64,000 bases of DNA from Rhynchopus sp. YZ270_cl-10 (GCA_964035575.1 OZ037857.1:1-64000); one strand, 5' to 3'. Positions 31,888 through 43,083 are shown, numbered from the stretch's first letter. Numbers and translations: made by a program. The notes: generated by a model not told the origin, from the sequence alone.

Positions 31888-32873
31888 TGATGTTGTCAAC
31901 ACCTGAGATGGTGGTGGTGGTGGTGGTGTGGGAAATAGTGTGGGGGAGGAGGGAGGAAAAGAGGTCCCCGGGAGGTGGGGGGACGGAGGTAGGCCTTGTT
32001 GTTTGTTTTTTTGCAGCTCTCAAAAGGCAGACTTCACCTTTTTTTTTTGTTTGTTTTGCCCCCCGTTGCAAAATCACCAGCAAATTTTGTCTTCTGCCTC
32101 TTTTTTTGGGGGGGTTTTGTTTTGCCATGTATTTCTCTTTTGCATTGACGTTATTCTTCTCTCGGATGTCAAAAAAAGGTCACAGACAGGTTGTCCTCCC
32201 CCGACATCTGTGCGTATGAGAACTTATCAACTGTATTTTGTTCGGGTCTCTCCCGATATTGTCGCTTCTACCCTCCTTCATTGCACTTACACACGTTTGG
32301 TAGCAACGGACACAAGACAGGAAAAAACTGTAGCTTCATTTGTTGAATTTTATTTTTTGGAACCAATGGGGGGGAAAAGAAGCACGAAGCTGGTTATCAG
32401 AGCTGGGTTTAAAAAAAAACACACACAACACAACACAGCAGGGGGAAAGCGACACACTACAACACCCTCACTCAAAGACACATAGAAATTCTTTGCTCAC
32501 ACGGTATAATAATAAAATCAGAAAAGTTCTCTTGCACAACAACAAAAAAAAAGAAAAACAAAGAAACGGTGTACGTGGGCACGACCCAAAAAAAAAGGGG
32601 GAAACAGCATCAAAAAAAGACGGCTGTGCGAACGAAACCTTCCCCCTAAAGAAATGGGTCTCCCATCTCCACCTGAATATTGCACCACCCGCCCACCCCA
32701 AACCCACCCCAGCAAATGTATGAAATACCCGGAAGGCATTTCGCCGTGTATCACCCTTTTTTTTTTTGATGATGCCTTTGCACGCTACGTAGCGGTAAAG
32801 ATATTTGTTACGTGGACAAAACATTTGTTTCCCCTATGTTTTATTTTTTTTGAACCCGGTTGTCCGCGAAAGA
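31888..32873. other. Intergenic spacer
   Basis: GTGGTG-type and poly(T)/(A) tracts, no supported gene. It contains the NACHT gene's upstream region and the ARPC1 3' flank. Confidence 0.5.
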
Positions 32874-34330
32874 TCATTCGCTCGGGGGTGACATTTCTGA
32901 ACTTTTGAAGAAGTGGATCGCTCCGTCGTACCCGCACGTTGTGAAGGAGAAGTCGCTGCCGGCCTTCTCAAGCTGCAGCTGCGTAACAGTCGATGTGTGC
33001 TTCGACTTGACAACCGCCGTTTTCTGTGGTTTTCAAAGTGGTTTTCATTCTTTGTCCTTTTTTTCCATACGTTGTTGTCTCCAAACTTCGCCTGGTCCTG
33101 GAACATCTGCATCGCGCGCGATCCCATGCTGGACTTCTTCTCTGCCTCCTTCTTCCCTTCCACCCACGACCCCTGTACGAATGACGTTGAAATTGTGGCA
33201 ATGTACACAAAGCAACATACCGCATGTTCCCACTTGCCGTCGACGCATCTGTAGCACTGAGGGGAGAACTCGTGTCCTGCCGCAATGCAGGTGTCCTCGT
33301 CCACGAAGAGCGCGCATGTGAACGGGAGGCCCTTGAAGTTGAGTGTTTGGATGTCGTCGTACTCGCTGCCCGAAGTGTCGAGGAAGCTGATCGAGGAGTC
33401 GTGGGTAACAGCGCACAGCCAGTTCGCCTTGGGGCTGTGTGGGGTGTAGGGTGTAGGGGGGGCAAATTAGCAAGAAGAAAAAATTGAATGCGTCGTATAC
33501 CTGAAGGTCACGTGGTGGACCCATCCACCCAGGCGGTGCGTAGTCAGCAGTGTCCCGACCTTACCCGGGTTTGCCATCTTCCCGTCCACAGACTTGACGT
33601 ACCCAGACATGAGGTTGATCTTGCAGTCTGTCGATCCTGTGGCAAGGATCATGTCCTCTGCACCCGGCATCCACGCGACAGACGTGACGGACGATGTGTG
33701 CCCCTTGGCCGCCTTCGACGTCCACCAGTTGTTCGCCTCGTCGTGGTAGCAGACGTGTGTCTGGCTCGACCCGGTGCCCACAACAAACTTGTCCTCGTTC
33801 TCGCTCCACTCAACCGACAGCCCCGCGTACGTGCAGGCAGGCCCAAGCACCACAAGCTCGGGCTCCCACTTCCCCTTCTTCTCCTCCCACACGTACGCAG
33901 TGCGGTCCTCACTGCAGGAGACGATGCGGTTCTTTCCTTTGCCCCAGTCGAGGCTCAGCACCTTCATGTCGTGCTGTGGTTAGTGGTTAGTGGTTAGTGG
34001 TTAGTGGTTAGTGGTTAGTGGTTAGTGGTTAGTGGTTAGTGGTTAGTGGTTAGTGGTTAGTGGTTAGTGGTTAGTGGTTAGTGGTTAGTGGTTAGTGGTT
34101 AGTGGTTAGTGGTTAGTGGTTAGTGGTTAGTGGTTAGCCACGCTACATACCGCTTTGAGTGTGGACTCCAACGTCCACTTGCTCGCATCCCGTCCGTCGA
34201 CCTTGAAGATGAGCACGTCAGGCGAGCTGTCGCACACCGCCACGCGTGACCTCTCTGCATTGAAGGAGTGGCACAGCAGGGCTGTCTTCGTCAGCTGCCC
34301 TACCGGCGTTTCATTCTTCTTTTTCGACAT
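32874..34330 (-). CDS. ARPC1: Arp2/3 complex subunit 1 (p41-Arc), five exons (372 aa)
   Basis: Exons on the minus strand are 34330-34151, 33973-33501, 33434-33221, 33172-33071 and 33023-32874; they join in frame to a TGA at 32874-32876. Introns are 177, 66, 48 and 47 nt, all GTATG or GTATA...CAG. The product is the WD40 propeller subunit of the actin-nucleating Arp2/3 complex. Diagnostic segments are LKAHDMKVLSLDW, NRIVSCSEDRTAYVW, WWTSKAAKGHTSSVTSVAW, FSPKANWLCAVTHDSSISF, the insert SRAMQMFQDQ and the last blade FTTCGYDGAIHFF. The length matches the family (about 370 aa), so the complex, and branched actin, should exist in this cell. Intron 1 is remarkable for being filled by a satellite (see separate entry). 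Confidence 0.95.
33976..34136. repeat. 7-bp satellite GTGGTTA, 23 copies, filling ARPC1 intron 1
   Basis: The array is 161 bp, exactly 23 perfect units, out of a 177-nt intron. On the sense strand the unit reads TAACCAC, so each junction gives ACTAACC, which resembles the CTAAC core of a branch site. Confidence 0.97.
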
Positions 34331-36330
34331 TTGCTTTGTTTTGTGTACCCTCTATCCTGCTGGCAAAGAAATGAGTTGAGCAAACGCTTCAGGAGCACAG
34401 GAAACGTCAATGTTTCGCCATTGCGTGCAAACGAAGCATGTGACAGTGAGGATTGTTGAAAAGGGAAGGCGTCGTCATTGCTGACACTACCAGAATGTGA
34501 CCTACATCGCAGCAGAAGAAAGGGAAATGATGGAAAAAAACCGGAGCCCACACAATCGCCTCCACGGCACGTAGCTACTTGAGTGTTTGTAAAAAAAACT
34601 AGGGTGTATGGGTGGGGATGGGTTGATATAAACTTCTGTACAAGAAGATAACCTTTTTTTTTTTTTTTTTTTGACAGGAACTGAACAAAACCTCCAAACA
34701 AAATGTACATGATGATTTGGGCGTTGCGATATTTTGTGACACGGCACAAACGCAAAAAGACCCGGGGATACCCGAAAAATAATTTGTAATTTCGACAAAA
34801 ACGAAGGAGCAAAAAAAAACCCCCCTCCGCACTTCGCCTACAAACGATTATTGCATTGAACATAAATTCGCTGTACGCTGTGTCATTTTGGTTGGGCAAA
34901 AAAAGGGGTGACGTTTATGTGGTTCAAAAACGCCACTGTGGGACGCAGACAACCACAACCCCCTGAGTCTTTTCCACTCGCTACACTCAGAAAATGCCAT
35001 TTTTTTACTTTCTTTTTGCTGAAAAGCAGATCCCCTTTGTAAATTTGTTCCAATAATTTGTTCTCTATTCCTCACTTCTTCTATCAGGAAATCTACAAAC
35101 ACACTGAACACCTCTGAGGTGAAGTCTCGTCCCTGTTCCCTTAGGCAGACTGGTGAAAGCCGTGTATTTCCATTCCTCACTATGCAAAAGGGCAGGACAC
35201 ACACACAGGTGAGCAAGCGCATACCGCAGTATTGTGGGGGGATGACGCGTAGAAACGCTGGAAAAAAAAAAAACGTGCCCACATATTACATAAAGGGAAG
35301 GGGGTGGTGGGATGAAGGGGTGGGGCTGGGTAGAGAAATCCGTGACATGCATTGCCGCATGACATGGATTTTAGATTTAAGAAAAACAAAACAGCAACAA
35401 AAAGGGCAGAACATTCTGTGTTTTTCTATCTAATGTGTCTGGCTCAAGTCATGTTCGTGAGCCTTTTGGAAGCCCGCCATACAAATCCTGCTTGGCTGAC
35501 AGTGTACCGTCGCATCGGGTGGAATCCCAACTATGTGATCCTACGTCCATTTCGATTGGTTGACATCTGATATGCCCTGCTCTGTCTATCGATGAATGGT
35601 ATCGATTAATGGTATAGACTCGGGCAATTCAGTCTGCATGATGCAGGTCAAAGAGAGGGATGAAAGTGAAATTTGCAAACGCCTCACCGTACATCGGAGG
35701 ACGGTACTCTGTACAAAGGATTGCCCTGTGGGCAGGACACAGGATCTCCTCCAAGCCCTGAGACTCAACAAGTCCAGTGGTTCCTCAACCTCCGCTTTAT
35801 ACACAAAGGGGTACACAAAACGGTGTTATGTGTGTCTATGCACCCCAATAGGGTGTGGTTCTTATCTCTACAAGAGTGTGTCTAGATTCAAATAGGTACA
35901 AAAAAAAAAGAGAAAAAGTTCATAAGATGAACCCAAGCTTCTCGTTGCTTAGTCACCTTTACAAAATAAAATTGAAGATGAATATGCCTCCATTGTGCAT
36001 CTAAAAAAGGAAGTTGAAGTCTAAATTTATGGCATTTTGCCAGCTTCTAAAGCTGGAAACATGAATGTGATCTGCACGTCATCTCAAGGCAAAAAAAAAT
36101 AACGATAAAGAGTTACGAAGGGGTTCGGAGGACAGATGTGTTTCAAAATTGGATAATTAACATAAAACGTGAGGGGCGCAATGGGGGTAGAGGGGGACGT
36201 TCTGAAGGAGGTGAGAGAAGGATTTCTCAAACCAACAATCCGGTCCAAAAACGACAACAAAAACGAAACTTTTATGATAAGCGACACACATCCGCAGAAT
36301 CAACCACAAACACTTCACCATTCCCATTAT
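34331..36330. other. Intergenic region, mostly unrecognised
   Basis: No firm gene. On plus, near 35641-35720, a frame reads ERDESEICKRLTVHRRTV, which resembles the helix-turn-helix start of a transposase, but nothing supports it downstream. A copy of the dispersed GATGAAC...GTCACC motif lies at 35924-35960. Confidence 0.4.
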
Positions 36331-38352
36331 CTAAAAATGCATTGTCTCCACCTTTACAGGCTTTTTGACCTTACCCAACCCCCGCACCGAGGGCAGCATG
36401 CTGGCACCTCCTGCACCTACGGCACCTCCTGCAACACGCGGGTTTGCTGCCTTTTCCTTCTTCGCCGCGTTGCTTCCTTTGGTAGTGTCTGCCTTGGCCT
36501 TGGGCTCTTCCTTGCTCTTCGTACGTGGCGGTGGGCCACCGAAGTATCGAAGCGAGGCCTTCGCAGAGTACTTGAGAGGTGGTGGGTTTGCGGTGTGGTA
36601 GGCAACAATGATCGAGCCTTCTCGTGAACGGGCTTGGATCTGTTGAAGCTCTGTCCAGGTGAGGAGGTCGGTTGGTGGCTGACCTTTGCGTGCGGTTACC
36701 ACGGTTTGGTCTGATTTGATGCCGAAAACGACGGCATAGTGGTTGGGCAGGTGCAGCACCACGGCACACATGTTGCGGTGGAGCAGCTGATGGAACTCCT
36801 CCCAGGTGTAGTCGCAGGCATTCTGTGTCGCGCAGTTGATCCCCAAACCTTCATTCTGCGAGATGCGCTCCACCGCCATCTGCACCCCCCAAGAGCCGAA
36901 CCGTGCCGTGCTCGGGCTAGAGGTCTTCACCTTCCCGAGGCCCCAAAGGTTGCTCAAAAAGATGTAAAGGTTCTTCGTCGCGACCTTCACCTTCGGCCGC
37001 GAGCCGTCCTCCAGCCACCGCAGGTTTGCAAACATATAACTCTCCTTCAGGCCCAGCCCAATGATGTAGTCGCGGATCCCTTCCAAACACACCTTCTGCT
37101 GCTGCTTTGTGGTTGGCGGGGCGAAGTAGAGGGAACCACCTGCGCTTAACATTGCTGCAACTTCGTCGGACATGACACGAACCTGCCGTTCTGAGAGATA
37201 CAACCCTGCTGTGTCCGCGCTTTTGAGTGTCATTTCTAGGAGGTGGTGTTCCATGACTTCGAGCGCGTCTTTGGAGACGTAGGGCTTTTGGTCGAGCTTG
37301 AGGAAGGCTTCGTCGGAGGGGGTGTACTCGACGTAGGCTGTGCGGGCACGCTTGAGGATGATGTTGATGGCGCCTGAGGCGGAGGCTGCGGCACAGCATG
37401 GTGAGCCTTGCTCTACGTAGCATTCGAGCGAGAGGGGGAAGATGGCCTCGTGGCGGCCGAACCAGCACCACAGCCAGCTGTCGCAGATGAGCCGCCTGAG
37501 AGGGTTGTTCTGCGCATAGTAGTTCCCCATACGCTGCACAACAGGGCGGTACCGCCCAGCCACCTCAGGTGCCAGATCCGCCTCCATCACCGCCAACACC
37601 TCCTCCGCTAGCTTCGGCAGACGCAACCCACTGCAGTACTTCGCATCAGGCAGGGTGCTAGGTGGTCCCGGTATAATCTCTTCGTCGTCTCGTTCTTCTA
37701 ATACGCGTGCAATGTCAGTTTTGATTGCTTTGCGAACACATTTCAGCATAGGTTCAAGCGGGGCACGAACCTCAAGGTAGAGGAGTTCTAGCCAGTCGGA
37801 GAGAACTGTGTTGATCCAGTCGTCCGAAGGGGGCTCGTGGTGGTGTGGGGCGAAGCGTGGGGAGTGGCTGCCCTTGGCGCTGCCTGGTGGGGCGGGGCGG
37901 GTGTGGAGGCGGGTGCGTGCGGTGTCGCGCTTGCTGCTGAGGATCCATGCGTAGGGTGGCCACGTGGTGACCGAGCACAACGCCTCCTCAGTCGCAGTGG
38001 GTGCGGCCTGCTCGAGGTACGCCTTATGTGCTTGGATGTCTAACTCTGCGCATGTGTGCACAGAGAGCCCCACATCCCCCATTGGAGGAGGCGGCGGTGG
38101 CAGGGCAGCAAGCGACGGGAGACGTGGCTGCGCTGCGGCGCAACGTCGTTTTGGCTTTGTGCGCGCGATCTTCCAAGCTTCCCAGGGGGTGTTGTGGTAA
38201 AAGTTATGTCTCTGGAAGAGGAGGGAGGGTAGTGAGGTGTGGTGGTGGAGTAGATTGGATCCACTGAAACAAAAGAATTTTTTGCCCTTTTTTTTTGGGT
38301 TAGTCACATGCTGTGTTTTTTCCTTTCTTTTTGCCCCTGAAAAGGGGTTCAT
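36331..38352 (-). CDS. Protein of unknown function with NHYAVVFG segment (673 aa)
   Basis: ATG 38352 opens the frame. The first 50-90 residues may be UTR or an unspliced intron: a pyrimidine-rich CTTCCAG at about 38213-38219 precedes the FYHNTPWEAWKIA segment. Seen in the protein: a Pro-rich stretch (PPPPPPMG), a central all-helical region of about 350 residues, then a Cys/His-containing segment (GINCATQNACDY, LLHRNMCAVVLHLPNHYAVV, VVTARKG) and a Lys/Ala-rich tail. The NHY segment is faintly like the histidine region of BIVM-type and papain-fold proteins. This is weak, and a catalytic Cys is not certain. I do not assign a function. Confidence 0.6.
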   Translation of the reverse strand: MNPFSGAKRKEKTQHVTNPKKKGKKFFCFSGSNLLHHHTSLPSLLFQRHNFYHNTPWEAWKIARTKPKRRCAAAQPRLPSLAALPPPPPPMGDVGLSVHTCAELDIQAHKAYLEQAAPTATEEALCSVTTWPPYAWILSSKRDTARTRLHTRPAPPGSAKGSHSPRFAPHHHEPPSDDWINTVLSDWLELLYLEVRAPLEPMLKCVRKAIKTDIARVLEERDDEEIIPGPPSTLPDAKYCSGLRLPKLAEEVLAVMEADLAPEVAGRYRPVVQRMGNYYAQNNPLRRLICDSWLWCWFGRHEAIFPLSLECYVEQGSPCCAAASASGAINIILKRARTAYVEYTPSDEAFLKLDQKPYVSKDALEVMEHHLLEMTLKSADTAGLYLSERQVRVMSDEVAAMLSAGGSLYFAPPTTKQQQKVCLEGIRDYIIGLGLKESYMFANLRWLEDGSRPKVKVATKNLYIFLSNLWGLGKVKTSSPSTARFGSWGVQMAVERISQNEGLGINCATQNACDYTWEEFHQLLHRNMCAVVLHLPNHYAVVFGIKSDQTVVTARKGQPPTDLLTWTELQQIQARSREGSIIVAYHTANPPPLKYSAKASLRYFGGPPPRTKSKEEPKAKADTTKGSNAAKKEKAANPRVAGGAVGAGGASMLPSVRGLGKVKKPVKVETMHF

Positions 38353-38459
38353 ATTTTCTGATTATTTTTCGAGAGAGAAGGCTATATATTTTCAAAGAAT
38401 TCCGCCACTGTTGCCTTTCCCTCCCCTCTTCCCCCTTCCCCCCCTCCTCCCACAACATC

Positions 38460-41003
38460 TTAGGTAGCCGAGACATGTAGTTCCTGTTGTTTCAGCCGAG
38501 CGTAGGCAACCCAGAGAACCGCCTTCTCCTGTCGGAAGACCTCTGCGCAGCTGTTCATGAAGCGTTTCTGGCAGAGGCGGGAGACGAACTGTTTGCGTTC
38601 TCTGCGGCTGAGCTCTGCGCGTGGTGCGAGGGTGACGCCGTTGGAGAGGAGCTCGTCACGCAGCCACTCATGCGCAGTGGTGTGCATATCAGGCGCACCG
38701 TGCTGCTTCTCTGCCCTTAGGTACCACCGTAGAGTCTGCTTCTGCGACTTCCTTGCCGCTTTGTAGAGGTACAACAGCTTCTGGTAGATGAGGCTGGTAA
38801 CCTCCTCGCGTGTGGGGTTCTGCCGGTCGTCTGCCTCGACAGTGTCGAGCATGACGAAGTGGTAGAGGAATATGGGCACATCCGGGTCCGTCAGCATGCC
38901 TTTGGTACAGATGTGTTTGATGTACGCACGCACCCGATGCTGCTGCCGGTTCTCCATCTGCAGCAGACGGTCCGACTTCGTCAACGTAAAATGCGAGCAT
39001 ATCACCGACGCCGGCACCGCAAACACCAACACCCCCATCACAATGCACACCGAAGCAACAATCTTCCCCCCAGGGGTCACCGGAACGACGTCACCATACC
39101 CTACTGTCGTCACCGTGGAGAGACACCACCAGAACACATCAAGATGGCTCTGTATCGGGCTCAGCTCATAAGAATGGATGACTGTTTTGTTCAGCGTGAC
39201 CAACGCAGGAAACACACGACGCTGCCATGTCTCAGACGTATCGTCGAATATGTAGTTGTCGCCTGATATGTGCACTTCTGCGTAGAACAGCAGATTCGAC
39301 ACCACTGCGACAAAGGCGACCAAGGATATGAGGCCAATAAGCAGCATCCACTTCGACGCTTCGATCACAGTCGACAGCCGCCGCAGATTCTCCCCAGCGA
39401 ACATTGTCACCTTCAGGATACGCGGCACAACGAGCATCTCGACCAACGCAAAGAAGCTGCCCACATCCCACATATCGCCCCCCAAGAGGCGGTCCACTCC
39501 TCGGATATACGCCGGCAAAACGGACACCAAAATGCAGATCTGCATCGGCTGCGCTGCCACCAAGAGAACCGGCTGCGGGGAACATATCAGCCGGAGGACA
39601 TACTCCGCTGTGTAGAACACAGTGAAGAAGAGCTCACAGCTGTCAAACACTGTGAGCACGGGGGGCTCTGCGCGGTGGTATGCGGGGAAGCTTTTCCATG
39701 CGAACACTACCGCCCAGGAGAGGAGCACAAAGCCTTGGAGGACGGTGACGAGGAAGCGGGGGGAGGTTATGGGGTCGTCTGGGGTGGGGTGGCGGAGAAG
39801 GTCCCACACGTCTGCTTTGAAGGCATCGGAGCAGGAGAGCGAAGCTGCGTCGTACGTCTGCGTCAGGTCCACTACGGGTAGCGATGTGGGCCGCCTGCCT
39901 TCACCACCAGGAGCAGGAGCTGGAGGAGCTGGAGGAGGAAGAGGAAGAGGAAGAGGAACAACAACACCAGCACCCACATCCTCCTCAGACCCCGACCCGT
40001 CCTCCGTCGCCAGCGTCGCATCCGCATTCAACTCAAAGTCCGTAGACATCGACGCACGCCTCTTAGGAGCCCTCTGTTGCGTTGCACCAAACGATGATGC
40101 TCGAGACAACGCTTCAGTCGACGCCTCCACAGACGCTGCCTTCACACGAAACGAGCTGAACGGCCCGCCACTATCCTGCCTCGCAACAGTAATGATCGGA
40201 CACACAAGCCCCGCCACCTCATCTTCCACCCCCTCGGGGACCTGGGAGCGCCGTTTCTCCAACAGAACTACTTGGTCGCTGAACGGCAGGTTCTCCTCTG
40301 AGACTCGACGAAGAAAATGCTCCTGCATGAGTGTCGCTGCAGACGACGTGACTGTCGCAACAAAGCTCCCTTGAGTGTAGCCACCTAATGCAGCGGATTC
40401 AGTGATGACCCGGCACTTCTTCAAATACTCTGATGGGTTGTGGTGCGCAGCGTGGCCCTGCATCACCGCTGTGTCGCAGGTGTGCACCACCACCACCAGA
40501 TTCGCGACCACGCCAGCACGCACATCCTGACCCACCTCATCCCCGACCAGGGCTATCAACAACCTCCCAAACAGCGACAAAGGGTCGCCTAAAGTATCAC
40601 GAAACAGCGGCGCACCCAGAAGACCGTGCCACGGCGACAGAACCATTGTATTGTGTGTCGGTGAGGTGGGTGCGGGTGGGAAGTCGGTGCGCGGCTGGCG
40701 TTGAATGGAAGGGGTGCTGTGGCGCGAGGAGTTGCTCCTGTCTGAGGCCTGGCTGTCTGCACGATTGAGTGGCTGTGCGAAAGACGTCGAAGGCGACGTT
40801 ACCCCATCAACAGGTGTCAGCGACTCCTCTGTCTGCCGCAGCACATCGTTGTACCCAGCGCTGCTCTTGTGGAACAGCCACTCACGTCGTGATGTCGTGC
40901 GTGTCAGACTGTCCGACCGTCTTCTCCCAGAAGGCACGCATTCTGCAAAGCTAAGAGACCGTTGCACCGACCGTTGCCGTGTGATGTGTGGGGTCTTCTC
41001 CAT
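38460..41003 (-). CDS. Voltage-gated K+ channel-like protein (847 aa)
   Basis: It starts at ATG 41003. Residues about 1-410 are cytosolic, with a long Ser/Pro/Glu-rich part. From about 416 come S1 (FLVTVLQGFVLLSWAVVFAW), S2 (ELFFTVFYTAEYVLRLI), S3, S4, S5 (LLIGLISLVAFVAVVSNLLF), the pore with selectivity filter TVGYGD (near residue 633) and S6 (VCIVMGVLVFAVPASVI, with the PAS hinge in place of PVP). The S4 stretch VPRILKVTMFAGENLRRLS has fewer regularly spaced Arg/Lys than classical Kv channels, so voltage dependence may be weak. The C-terminal 170 residues are helical and basic. Tetramers should conduct K+ across the cell or flagellar membrane. Confidence 0.88.
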   Translation of the reverse strand: MEKTPHITRQRSVQRSLSFAECVPSGRRRSDSLTRTTSRREWLFHKSSAGYNDVLRQTEESLTPVDGVTSPSTSFAQPLNRADSQASDRSNSSRHSTPSIQRQPRTDFPPAPTSPTHNTMVLSPWHGLLGAPLFRDTLGDPLSLFGRLLIALVGDEVGQDVRAGVVANLVVVVHTCDTAVMQGHAAHHNPSEYLKKCRVITESAALGGYTQGSFVATVTSSAATLMQEHFLRRVSEENLPFSDQVVLLEKRRSQVPEGVEDEVAGLVCPIITVARQDSGGPFSSFRVKAASVEASTEALSRASSFGATQQRAPKRRASMSTDFELNADATLATEDGSGSEEDVGAGVVVPLPLPLPPPAPPAPAPGGEGRRPTSLPVVDLTQTYDAASLSCSDAFKADVWDLLRHPTPDDPITSPRFLVTVLQGFVLLSWAVVFAWKSFPAYHRAEPPVLTVFDSCELFFTVFYTAEYVLRLICSPQPVLLVAAQPMQICILVSVLPAYIRGVDRLLGGDMWDVGSFFALVEMLVVPRILKVTMFAGENLRRLSTVIEASKWMLLIGLISLVAFVAVVSNLLFYAEVHISGDNYIFDDTSETWQRRVFPALVTLNKTVIHSYELSPIQSHLDVFWWCLSTVTTVGYGDVVPVTPGGKIVASVCIVMGVLVFAVPASVICSHFTLTKSDRLLQMENRQQHRVRAYIKHICTKGMLTDPDVPIFLYHFVMLDTVEADDRQNPTREEVTSLIYQKLLYLYKAARKSQKQTLRWYLRAEKQHGAPDMHTTAHEWLRDELLSNGVTLAPRAELSRRERKQFVSRLCQKRFMNSCAEVFRQEKAVLWVAYARLKQQELHVSAT

Positions 41004-41502
41004 GGGAGAAAGAATAGAAGAAAAAGTAAGTGTACAAAGAACGGTTGTTCAGATGATCCTACAGGAGTGTGCTGCAGTGTGTGTGCATGCACAACTGCAG
41101 ATGTTGAAACGACAAAAGAATGATGGACCTGACAAGCTCAGTCACCTGAGGGGGAAAGGAACGTCCAATATGTGCATGCCGTTGTTACCGAAGGTGCTGT
41201 GTCATTGTGAGGATGTGTATGTGTACCGTGTTGTTCCTGATTGGTTTGCTTGGAGAAAAACGGGGGTAAAAAAGGTGGAGAAGATGACCTCAGGCTTGTG
41301 CTTCTTAACCTTGATGTCGTACAGCACCAGCTTTGCACAAGAGGGTTGCAGGGGATAAAAGAGTGGGGGTGTTCCATGGAGTTTCTATTACCTCTGTTAA
41401 TGCCTTAATTGTATCTAGGGGTAGGGGTAGGGTTTTGTCGAACAAAACGTTGCTATATTTCTCCCTTCTACATGCCTAACGGAGCCCACAGGCTGCTCAA
41501 CC
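41004..41502. other. Intergenic spacer
   Basis: No gene seen. The motif GATGGACCTGAC...CAGTCACC at about 41120-41150 is a possible weak copy of the dispersed element. Confidence 0.4.
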
Positions 41503-42888
41503 TCAGCACACGGGTACTTCTATCTGGAGAATCGGAAGCGCTGCAAAGGCACCTAGACGGAGGCACGGGTAGGCAGGCGGGTTGCCCGGACACCCCACAC
41601 CTGGCGAGACGTGCAGACGTGCACCTCTCTTGCCCCAGAGGCCCTGCTGAGGGATCTGCGCACGCATCGCTTTGCTGAGGACGGCCGGGAGAGGGCTGGG
41701 CGCAACCAACCCACCATAGTGCGAGCTGGTGAGTGTGACGTGGTACACATCCGCACTGTCCCCTGAGACAAAGGACTCCGTGTCCGCACCAAGCAGGAGA
41801 CGCAGGCGCACACCTTCCGTCGCAGCCTTGCTCAGCACTGCACCTTCGGCTGCAATCGCGACACCGTTGCCGTTGATCTTCCGTTTTGTAGATTCGCCAC
41901 AACGGAGCACCACCCCGAGGCTGCAGTCCTCTAAGAACGTCCCGAGAATTGTGGACTGCGTTTCGTCAAGGAAGGTGACGATGCGGGCTGAATGCTGGGT
42001 CAGATCCTGGAGACACGCACGCACTTCCTCGAGCACAACTTTGCGGGCAAAGAGCACTGCAAAGTTGGGTGCAACGACGGACCCTGTCAGACAGATGAGA
42101 TCTGGCGGGGCAGCCGCTTGGGCAAGACGCCTGCGGATAGCCCTACGCAGCATCCACGTCGGTGTCGCACCACCCACACTCAGATCCGCCAGGTGCAGCA
42201 CGCTCACATACGCTGCGTCGCCCCGCACCGCCACGCCATACGACACCTGCCGCACGACCTTCCCCCCAGGCAGCGCCAACCCCGCTTTTCTGTGCAACAT
42301 CGACACCACCCGCACATCCTCCCCCAACACCACACCCAACACTTCATTCAACACCGGCGTCACCGACTGCAACACCGACACAAACGAAAGCACCACCAAC
42401 CCCCCCGGCAGCACCCCCAGCACCATCGCCGTCAACCCCGGCGCTATCGTCGGCAGCGGCGTGAAAAACACCCAAATCACCAAGAACGGGAGGACCGGGA
42501 GGGTAAGCCACATAAGCTGGGTGAACCAGGCCCCCGGCAGGGTTGCTGCACGGAGGAATGTAGCGCCGTGGGCAATGGGGCGGGCGGCAAGAAGGGTGAG
42601 GATATTGCTAAAGAAGGCGGAAACGACGCCGATTGTGTACACCCAGCGTGGGAGGAGCGGGAAACCAAGCGCCCACGCCCACCCCACCACCCCACACACC
42701 GTCTGCACGACCAACCCCCACCGCGCAGCACGCAGCAGCACACACCCGTGCAGGCACTCCTCATTCACTGCAACCCACGCAGGGTCGACACCTTCCATCT
42801 TATCCTTCTGCGACAACATGGCGCCACGACCCCTCCATCTCGCATAGAAGATCATCAGCAGATTCCACACTAGAGATAACACGATCAT
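41503..42888 (-). CDS. Multi-pass membrane protein of unknown function (461 aa)
   Basis: The frame is open to an ATG at 43038. The ATG at 42888 starts directly with a hydrophobic helix (MIVLSLVWNLLMIFYARW), and the sequence upstream is UTR-like, so I chose it. About five TM segments occupy the first 190 residues. The remaining 270 residues appear soluble, with a GGKVVRQVSYGVAVRGD stretch and a TFLDETQSTILG stretch. No family is recognised. The stop at 41503 lies only 7 codons after a GTACCC, so a further 3' exon is possible. Confidence 0.65.
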   Translation of the reverse strand: MIVLSLVWNLLMIFYARWRGRGAMLSQKDKMEGVDPAWVAVNEECLHGCVLLRAARWGLVVQTVCGVVGWAWALGFPLLPRWVYTIGVVSAFFSNILTLLAARPIAHGATFLRAATLPGAWFTQLMWLTLPVLPFLVIWVFFTPLPTIAPGLTAMVLGVLPGGLVVLSFVSVLQSVTPVLNEVLGVVLGEDVRVVSMLHRKAGLALPGGKVVRQVSYGVAVRGDAAYVSVLHLADLSVGGATPTWMLRRAIRRRLAQAAAPPDLICLTGSVVAPNFAVLFARKVVLEEVRACLQDLTQHSARIVTFLDETQSTILGTFLEDCSLGVVLRCGESTKRKINGNGVAIAAEGAVLSKAATEGVRLRLLLGADTESFVSGDSADVYHVTLTSSHYGGLVAPSPLPAVLSKAMRAQIPQQGLWGKRGARLHVSPGVGCPGNPPAYPCLRLGAFAALPILQIEVPVC

Positions 42889-43083
42889 TAGAGGGTTGTG
42901 TAAAGGGGAGTAGTGGGGGAATCTAGATGGCGTTATTGGAGAAAGGTGGGAAAAGAAGAAGAGTTGGTGGCATTGGAACAGTGAGATTGACAGCTTTTTT
43001 TTGTTGTGCAAAATAATACAGATGTGTTGCCCATCCATAGCGTTGTGAAAGCAGTTTGATTTTCTAAGACGGTAAGCCCCTGG
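42889..43083. other. Upstream spacer
   Basis: Short AT-rich stretch that would hold the promoter and 5' UTR of the membrane-protein gene. Confidence 0.4.

Noticed and set aside
31888-31902. Five-codon extension of the NACHT protein
   Set aside because: The upstream start codon is GTG; the first ATG is at 31887.
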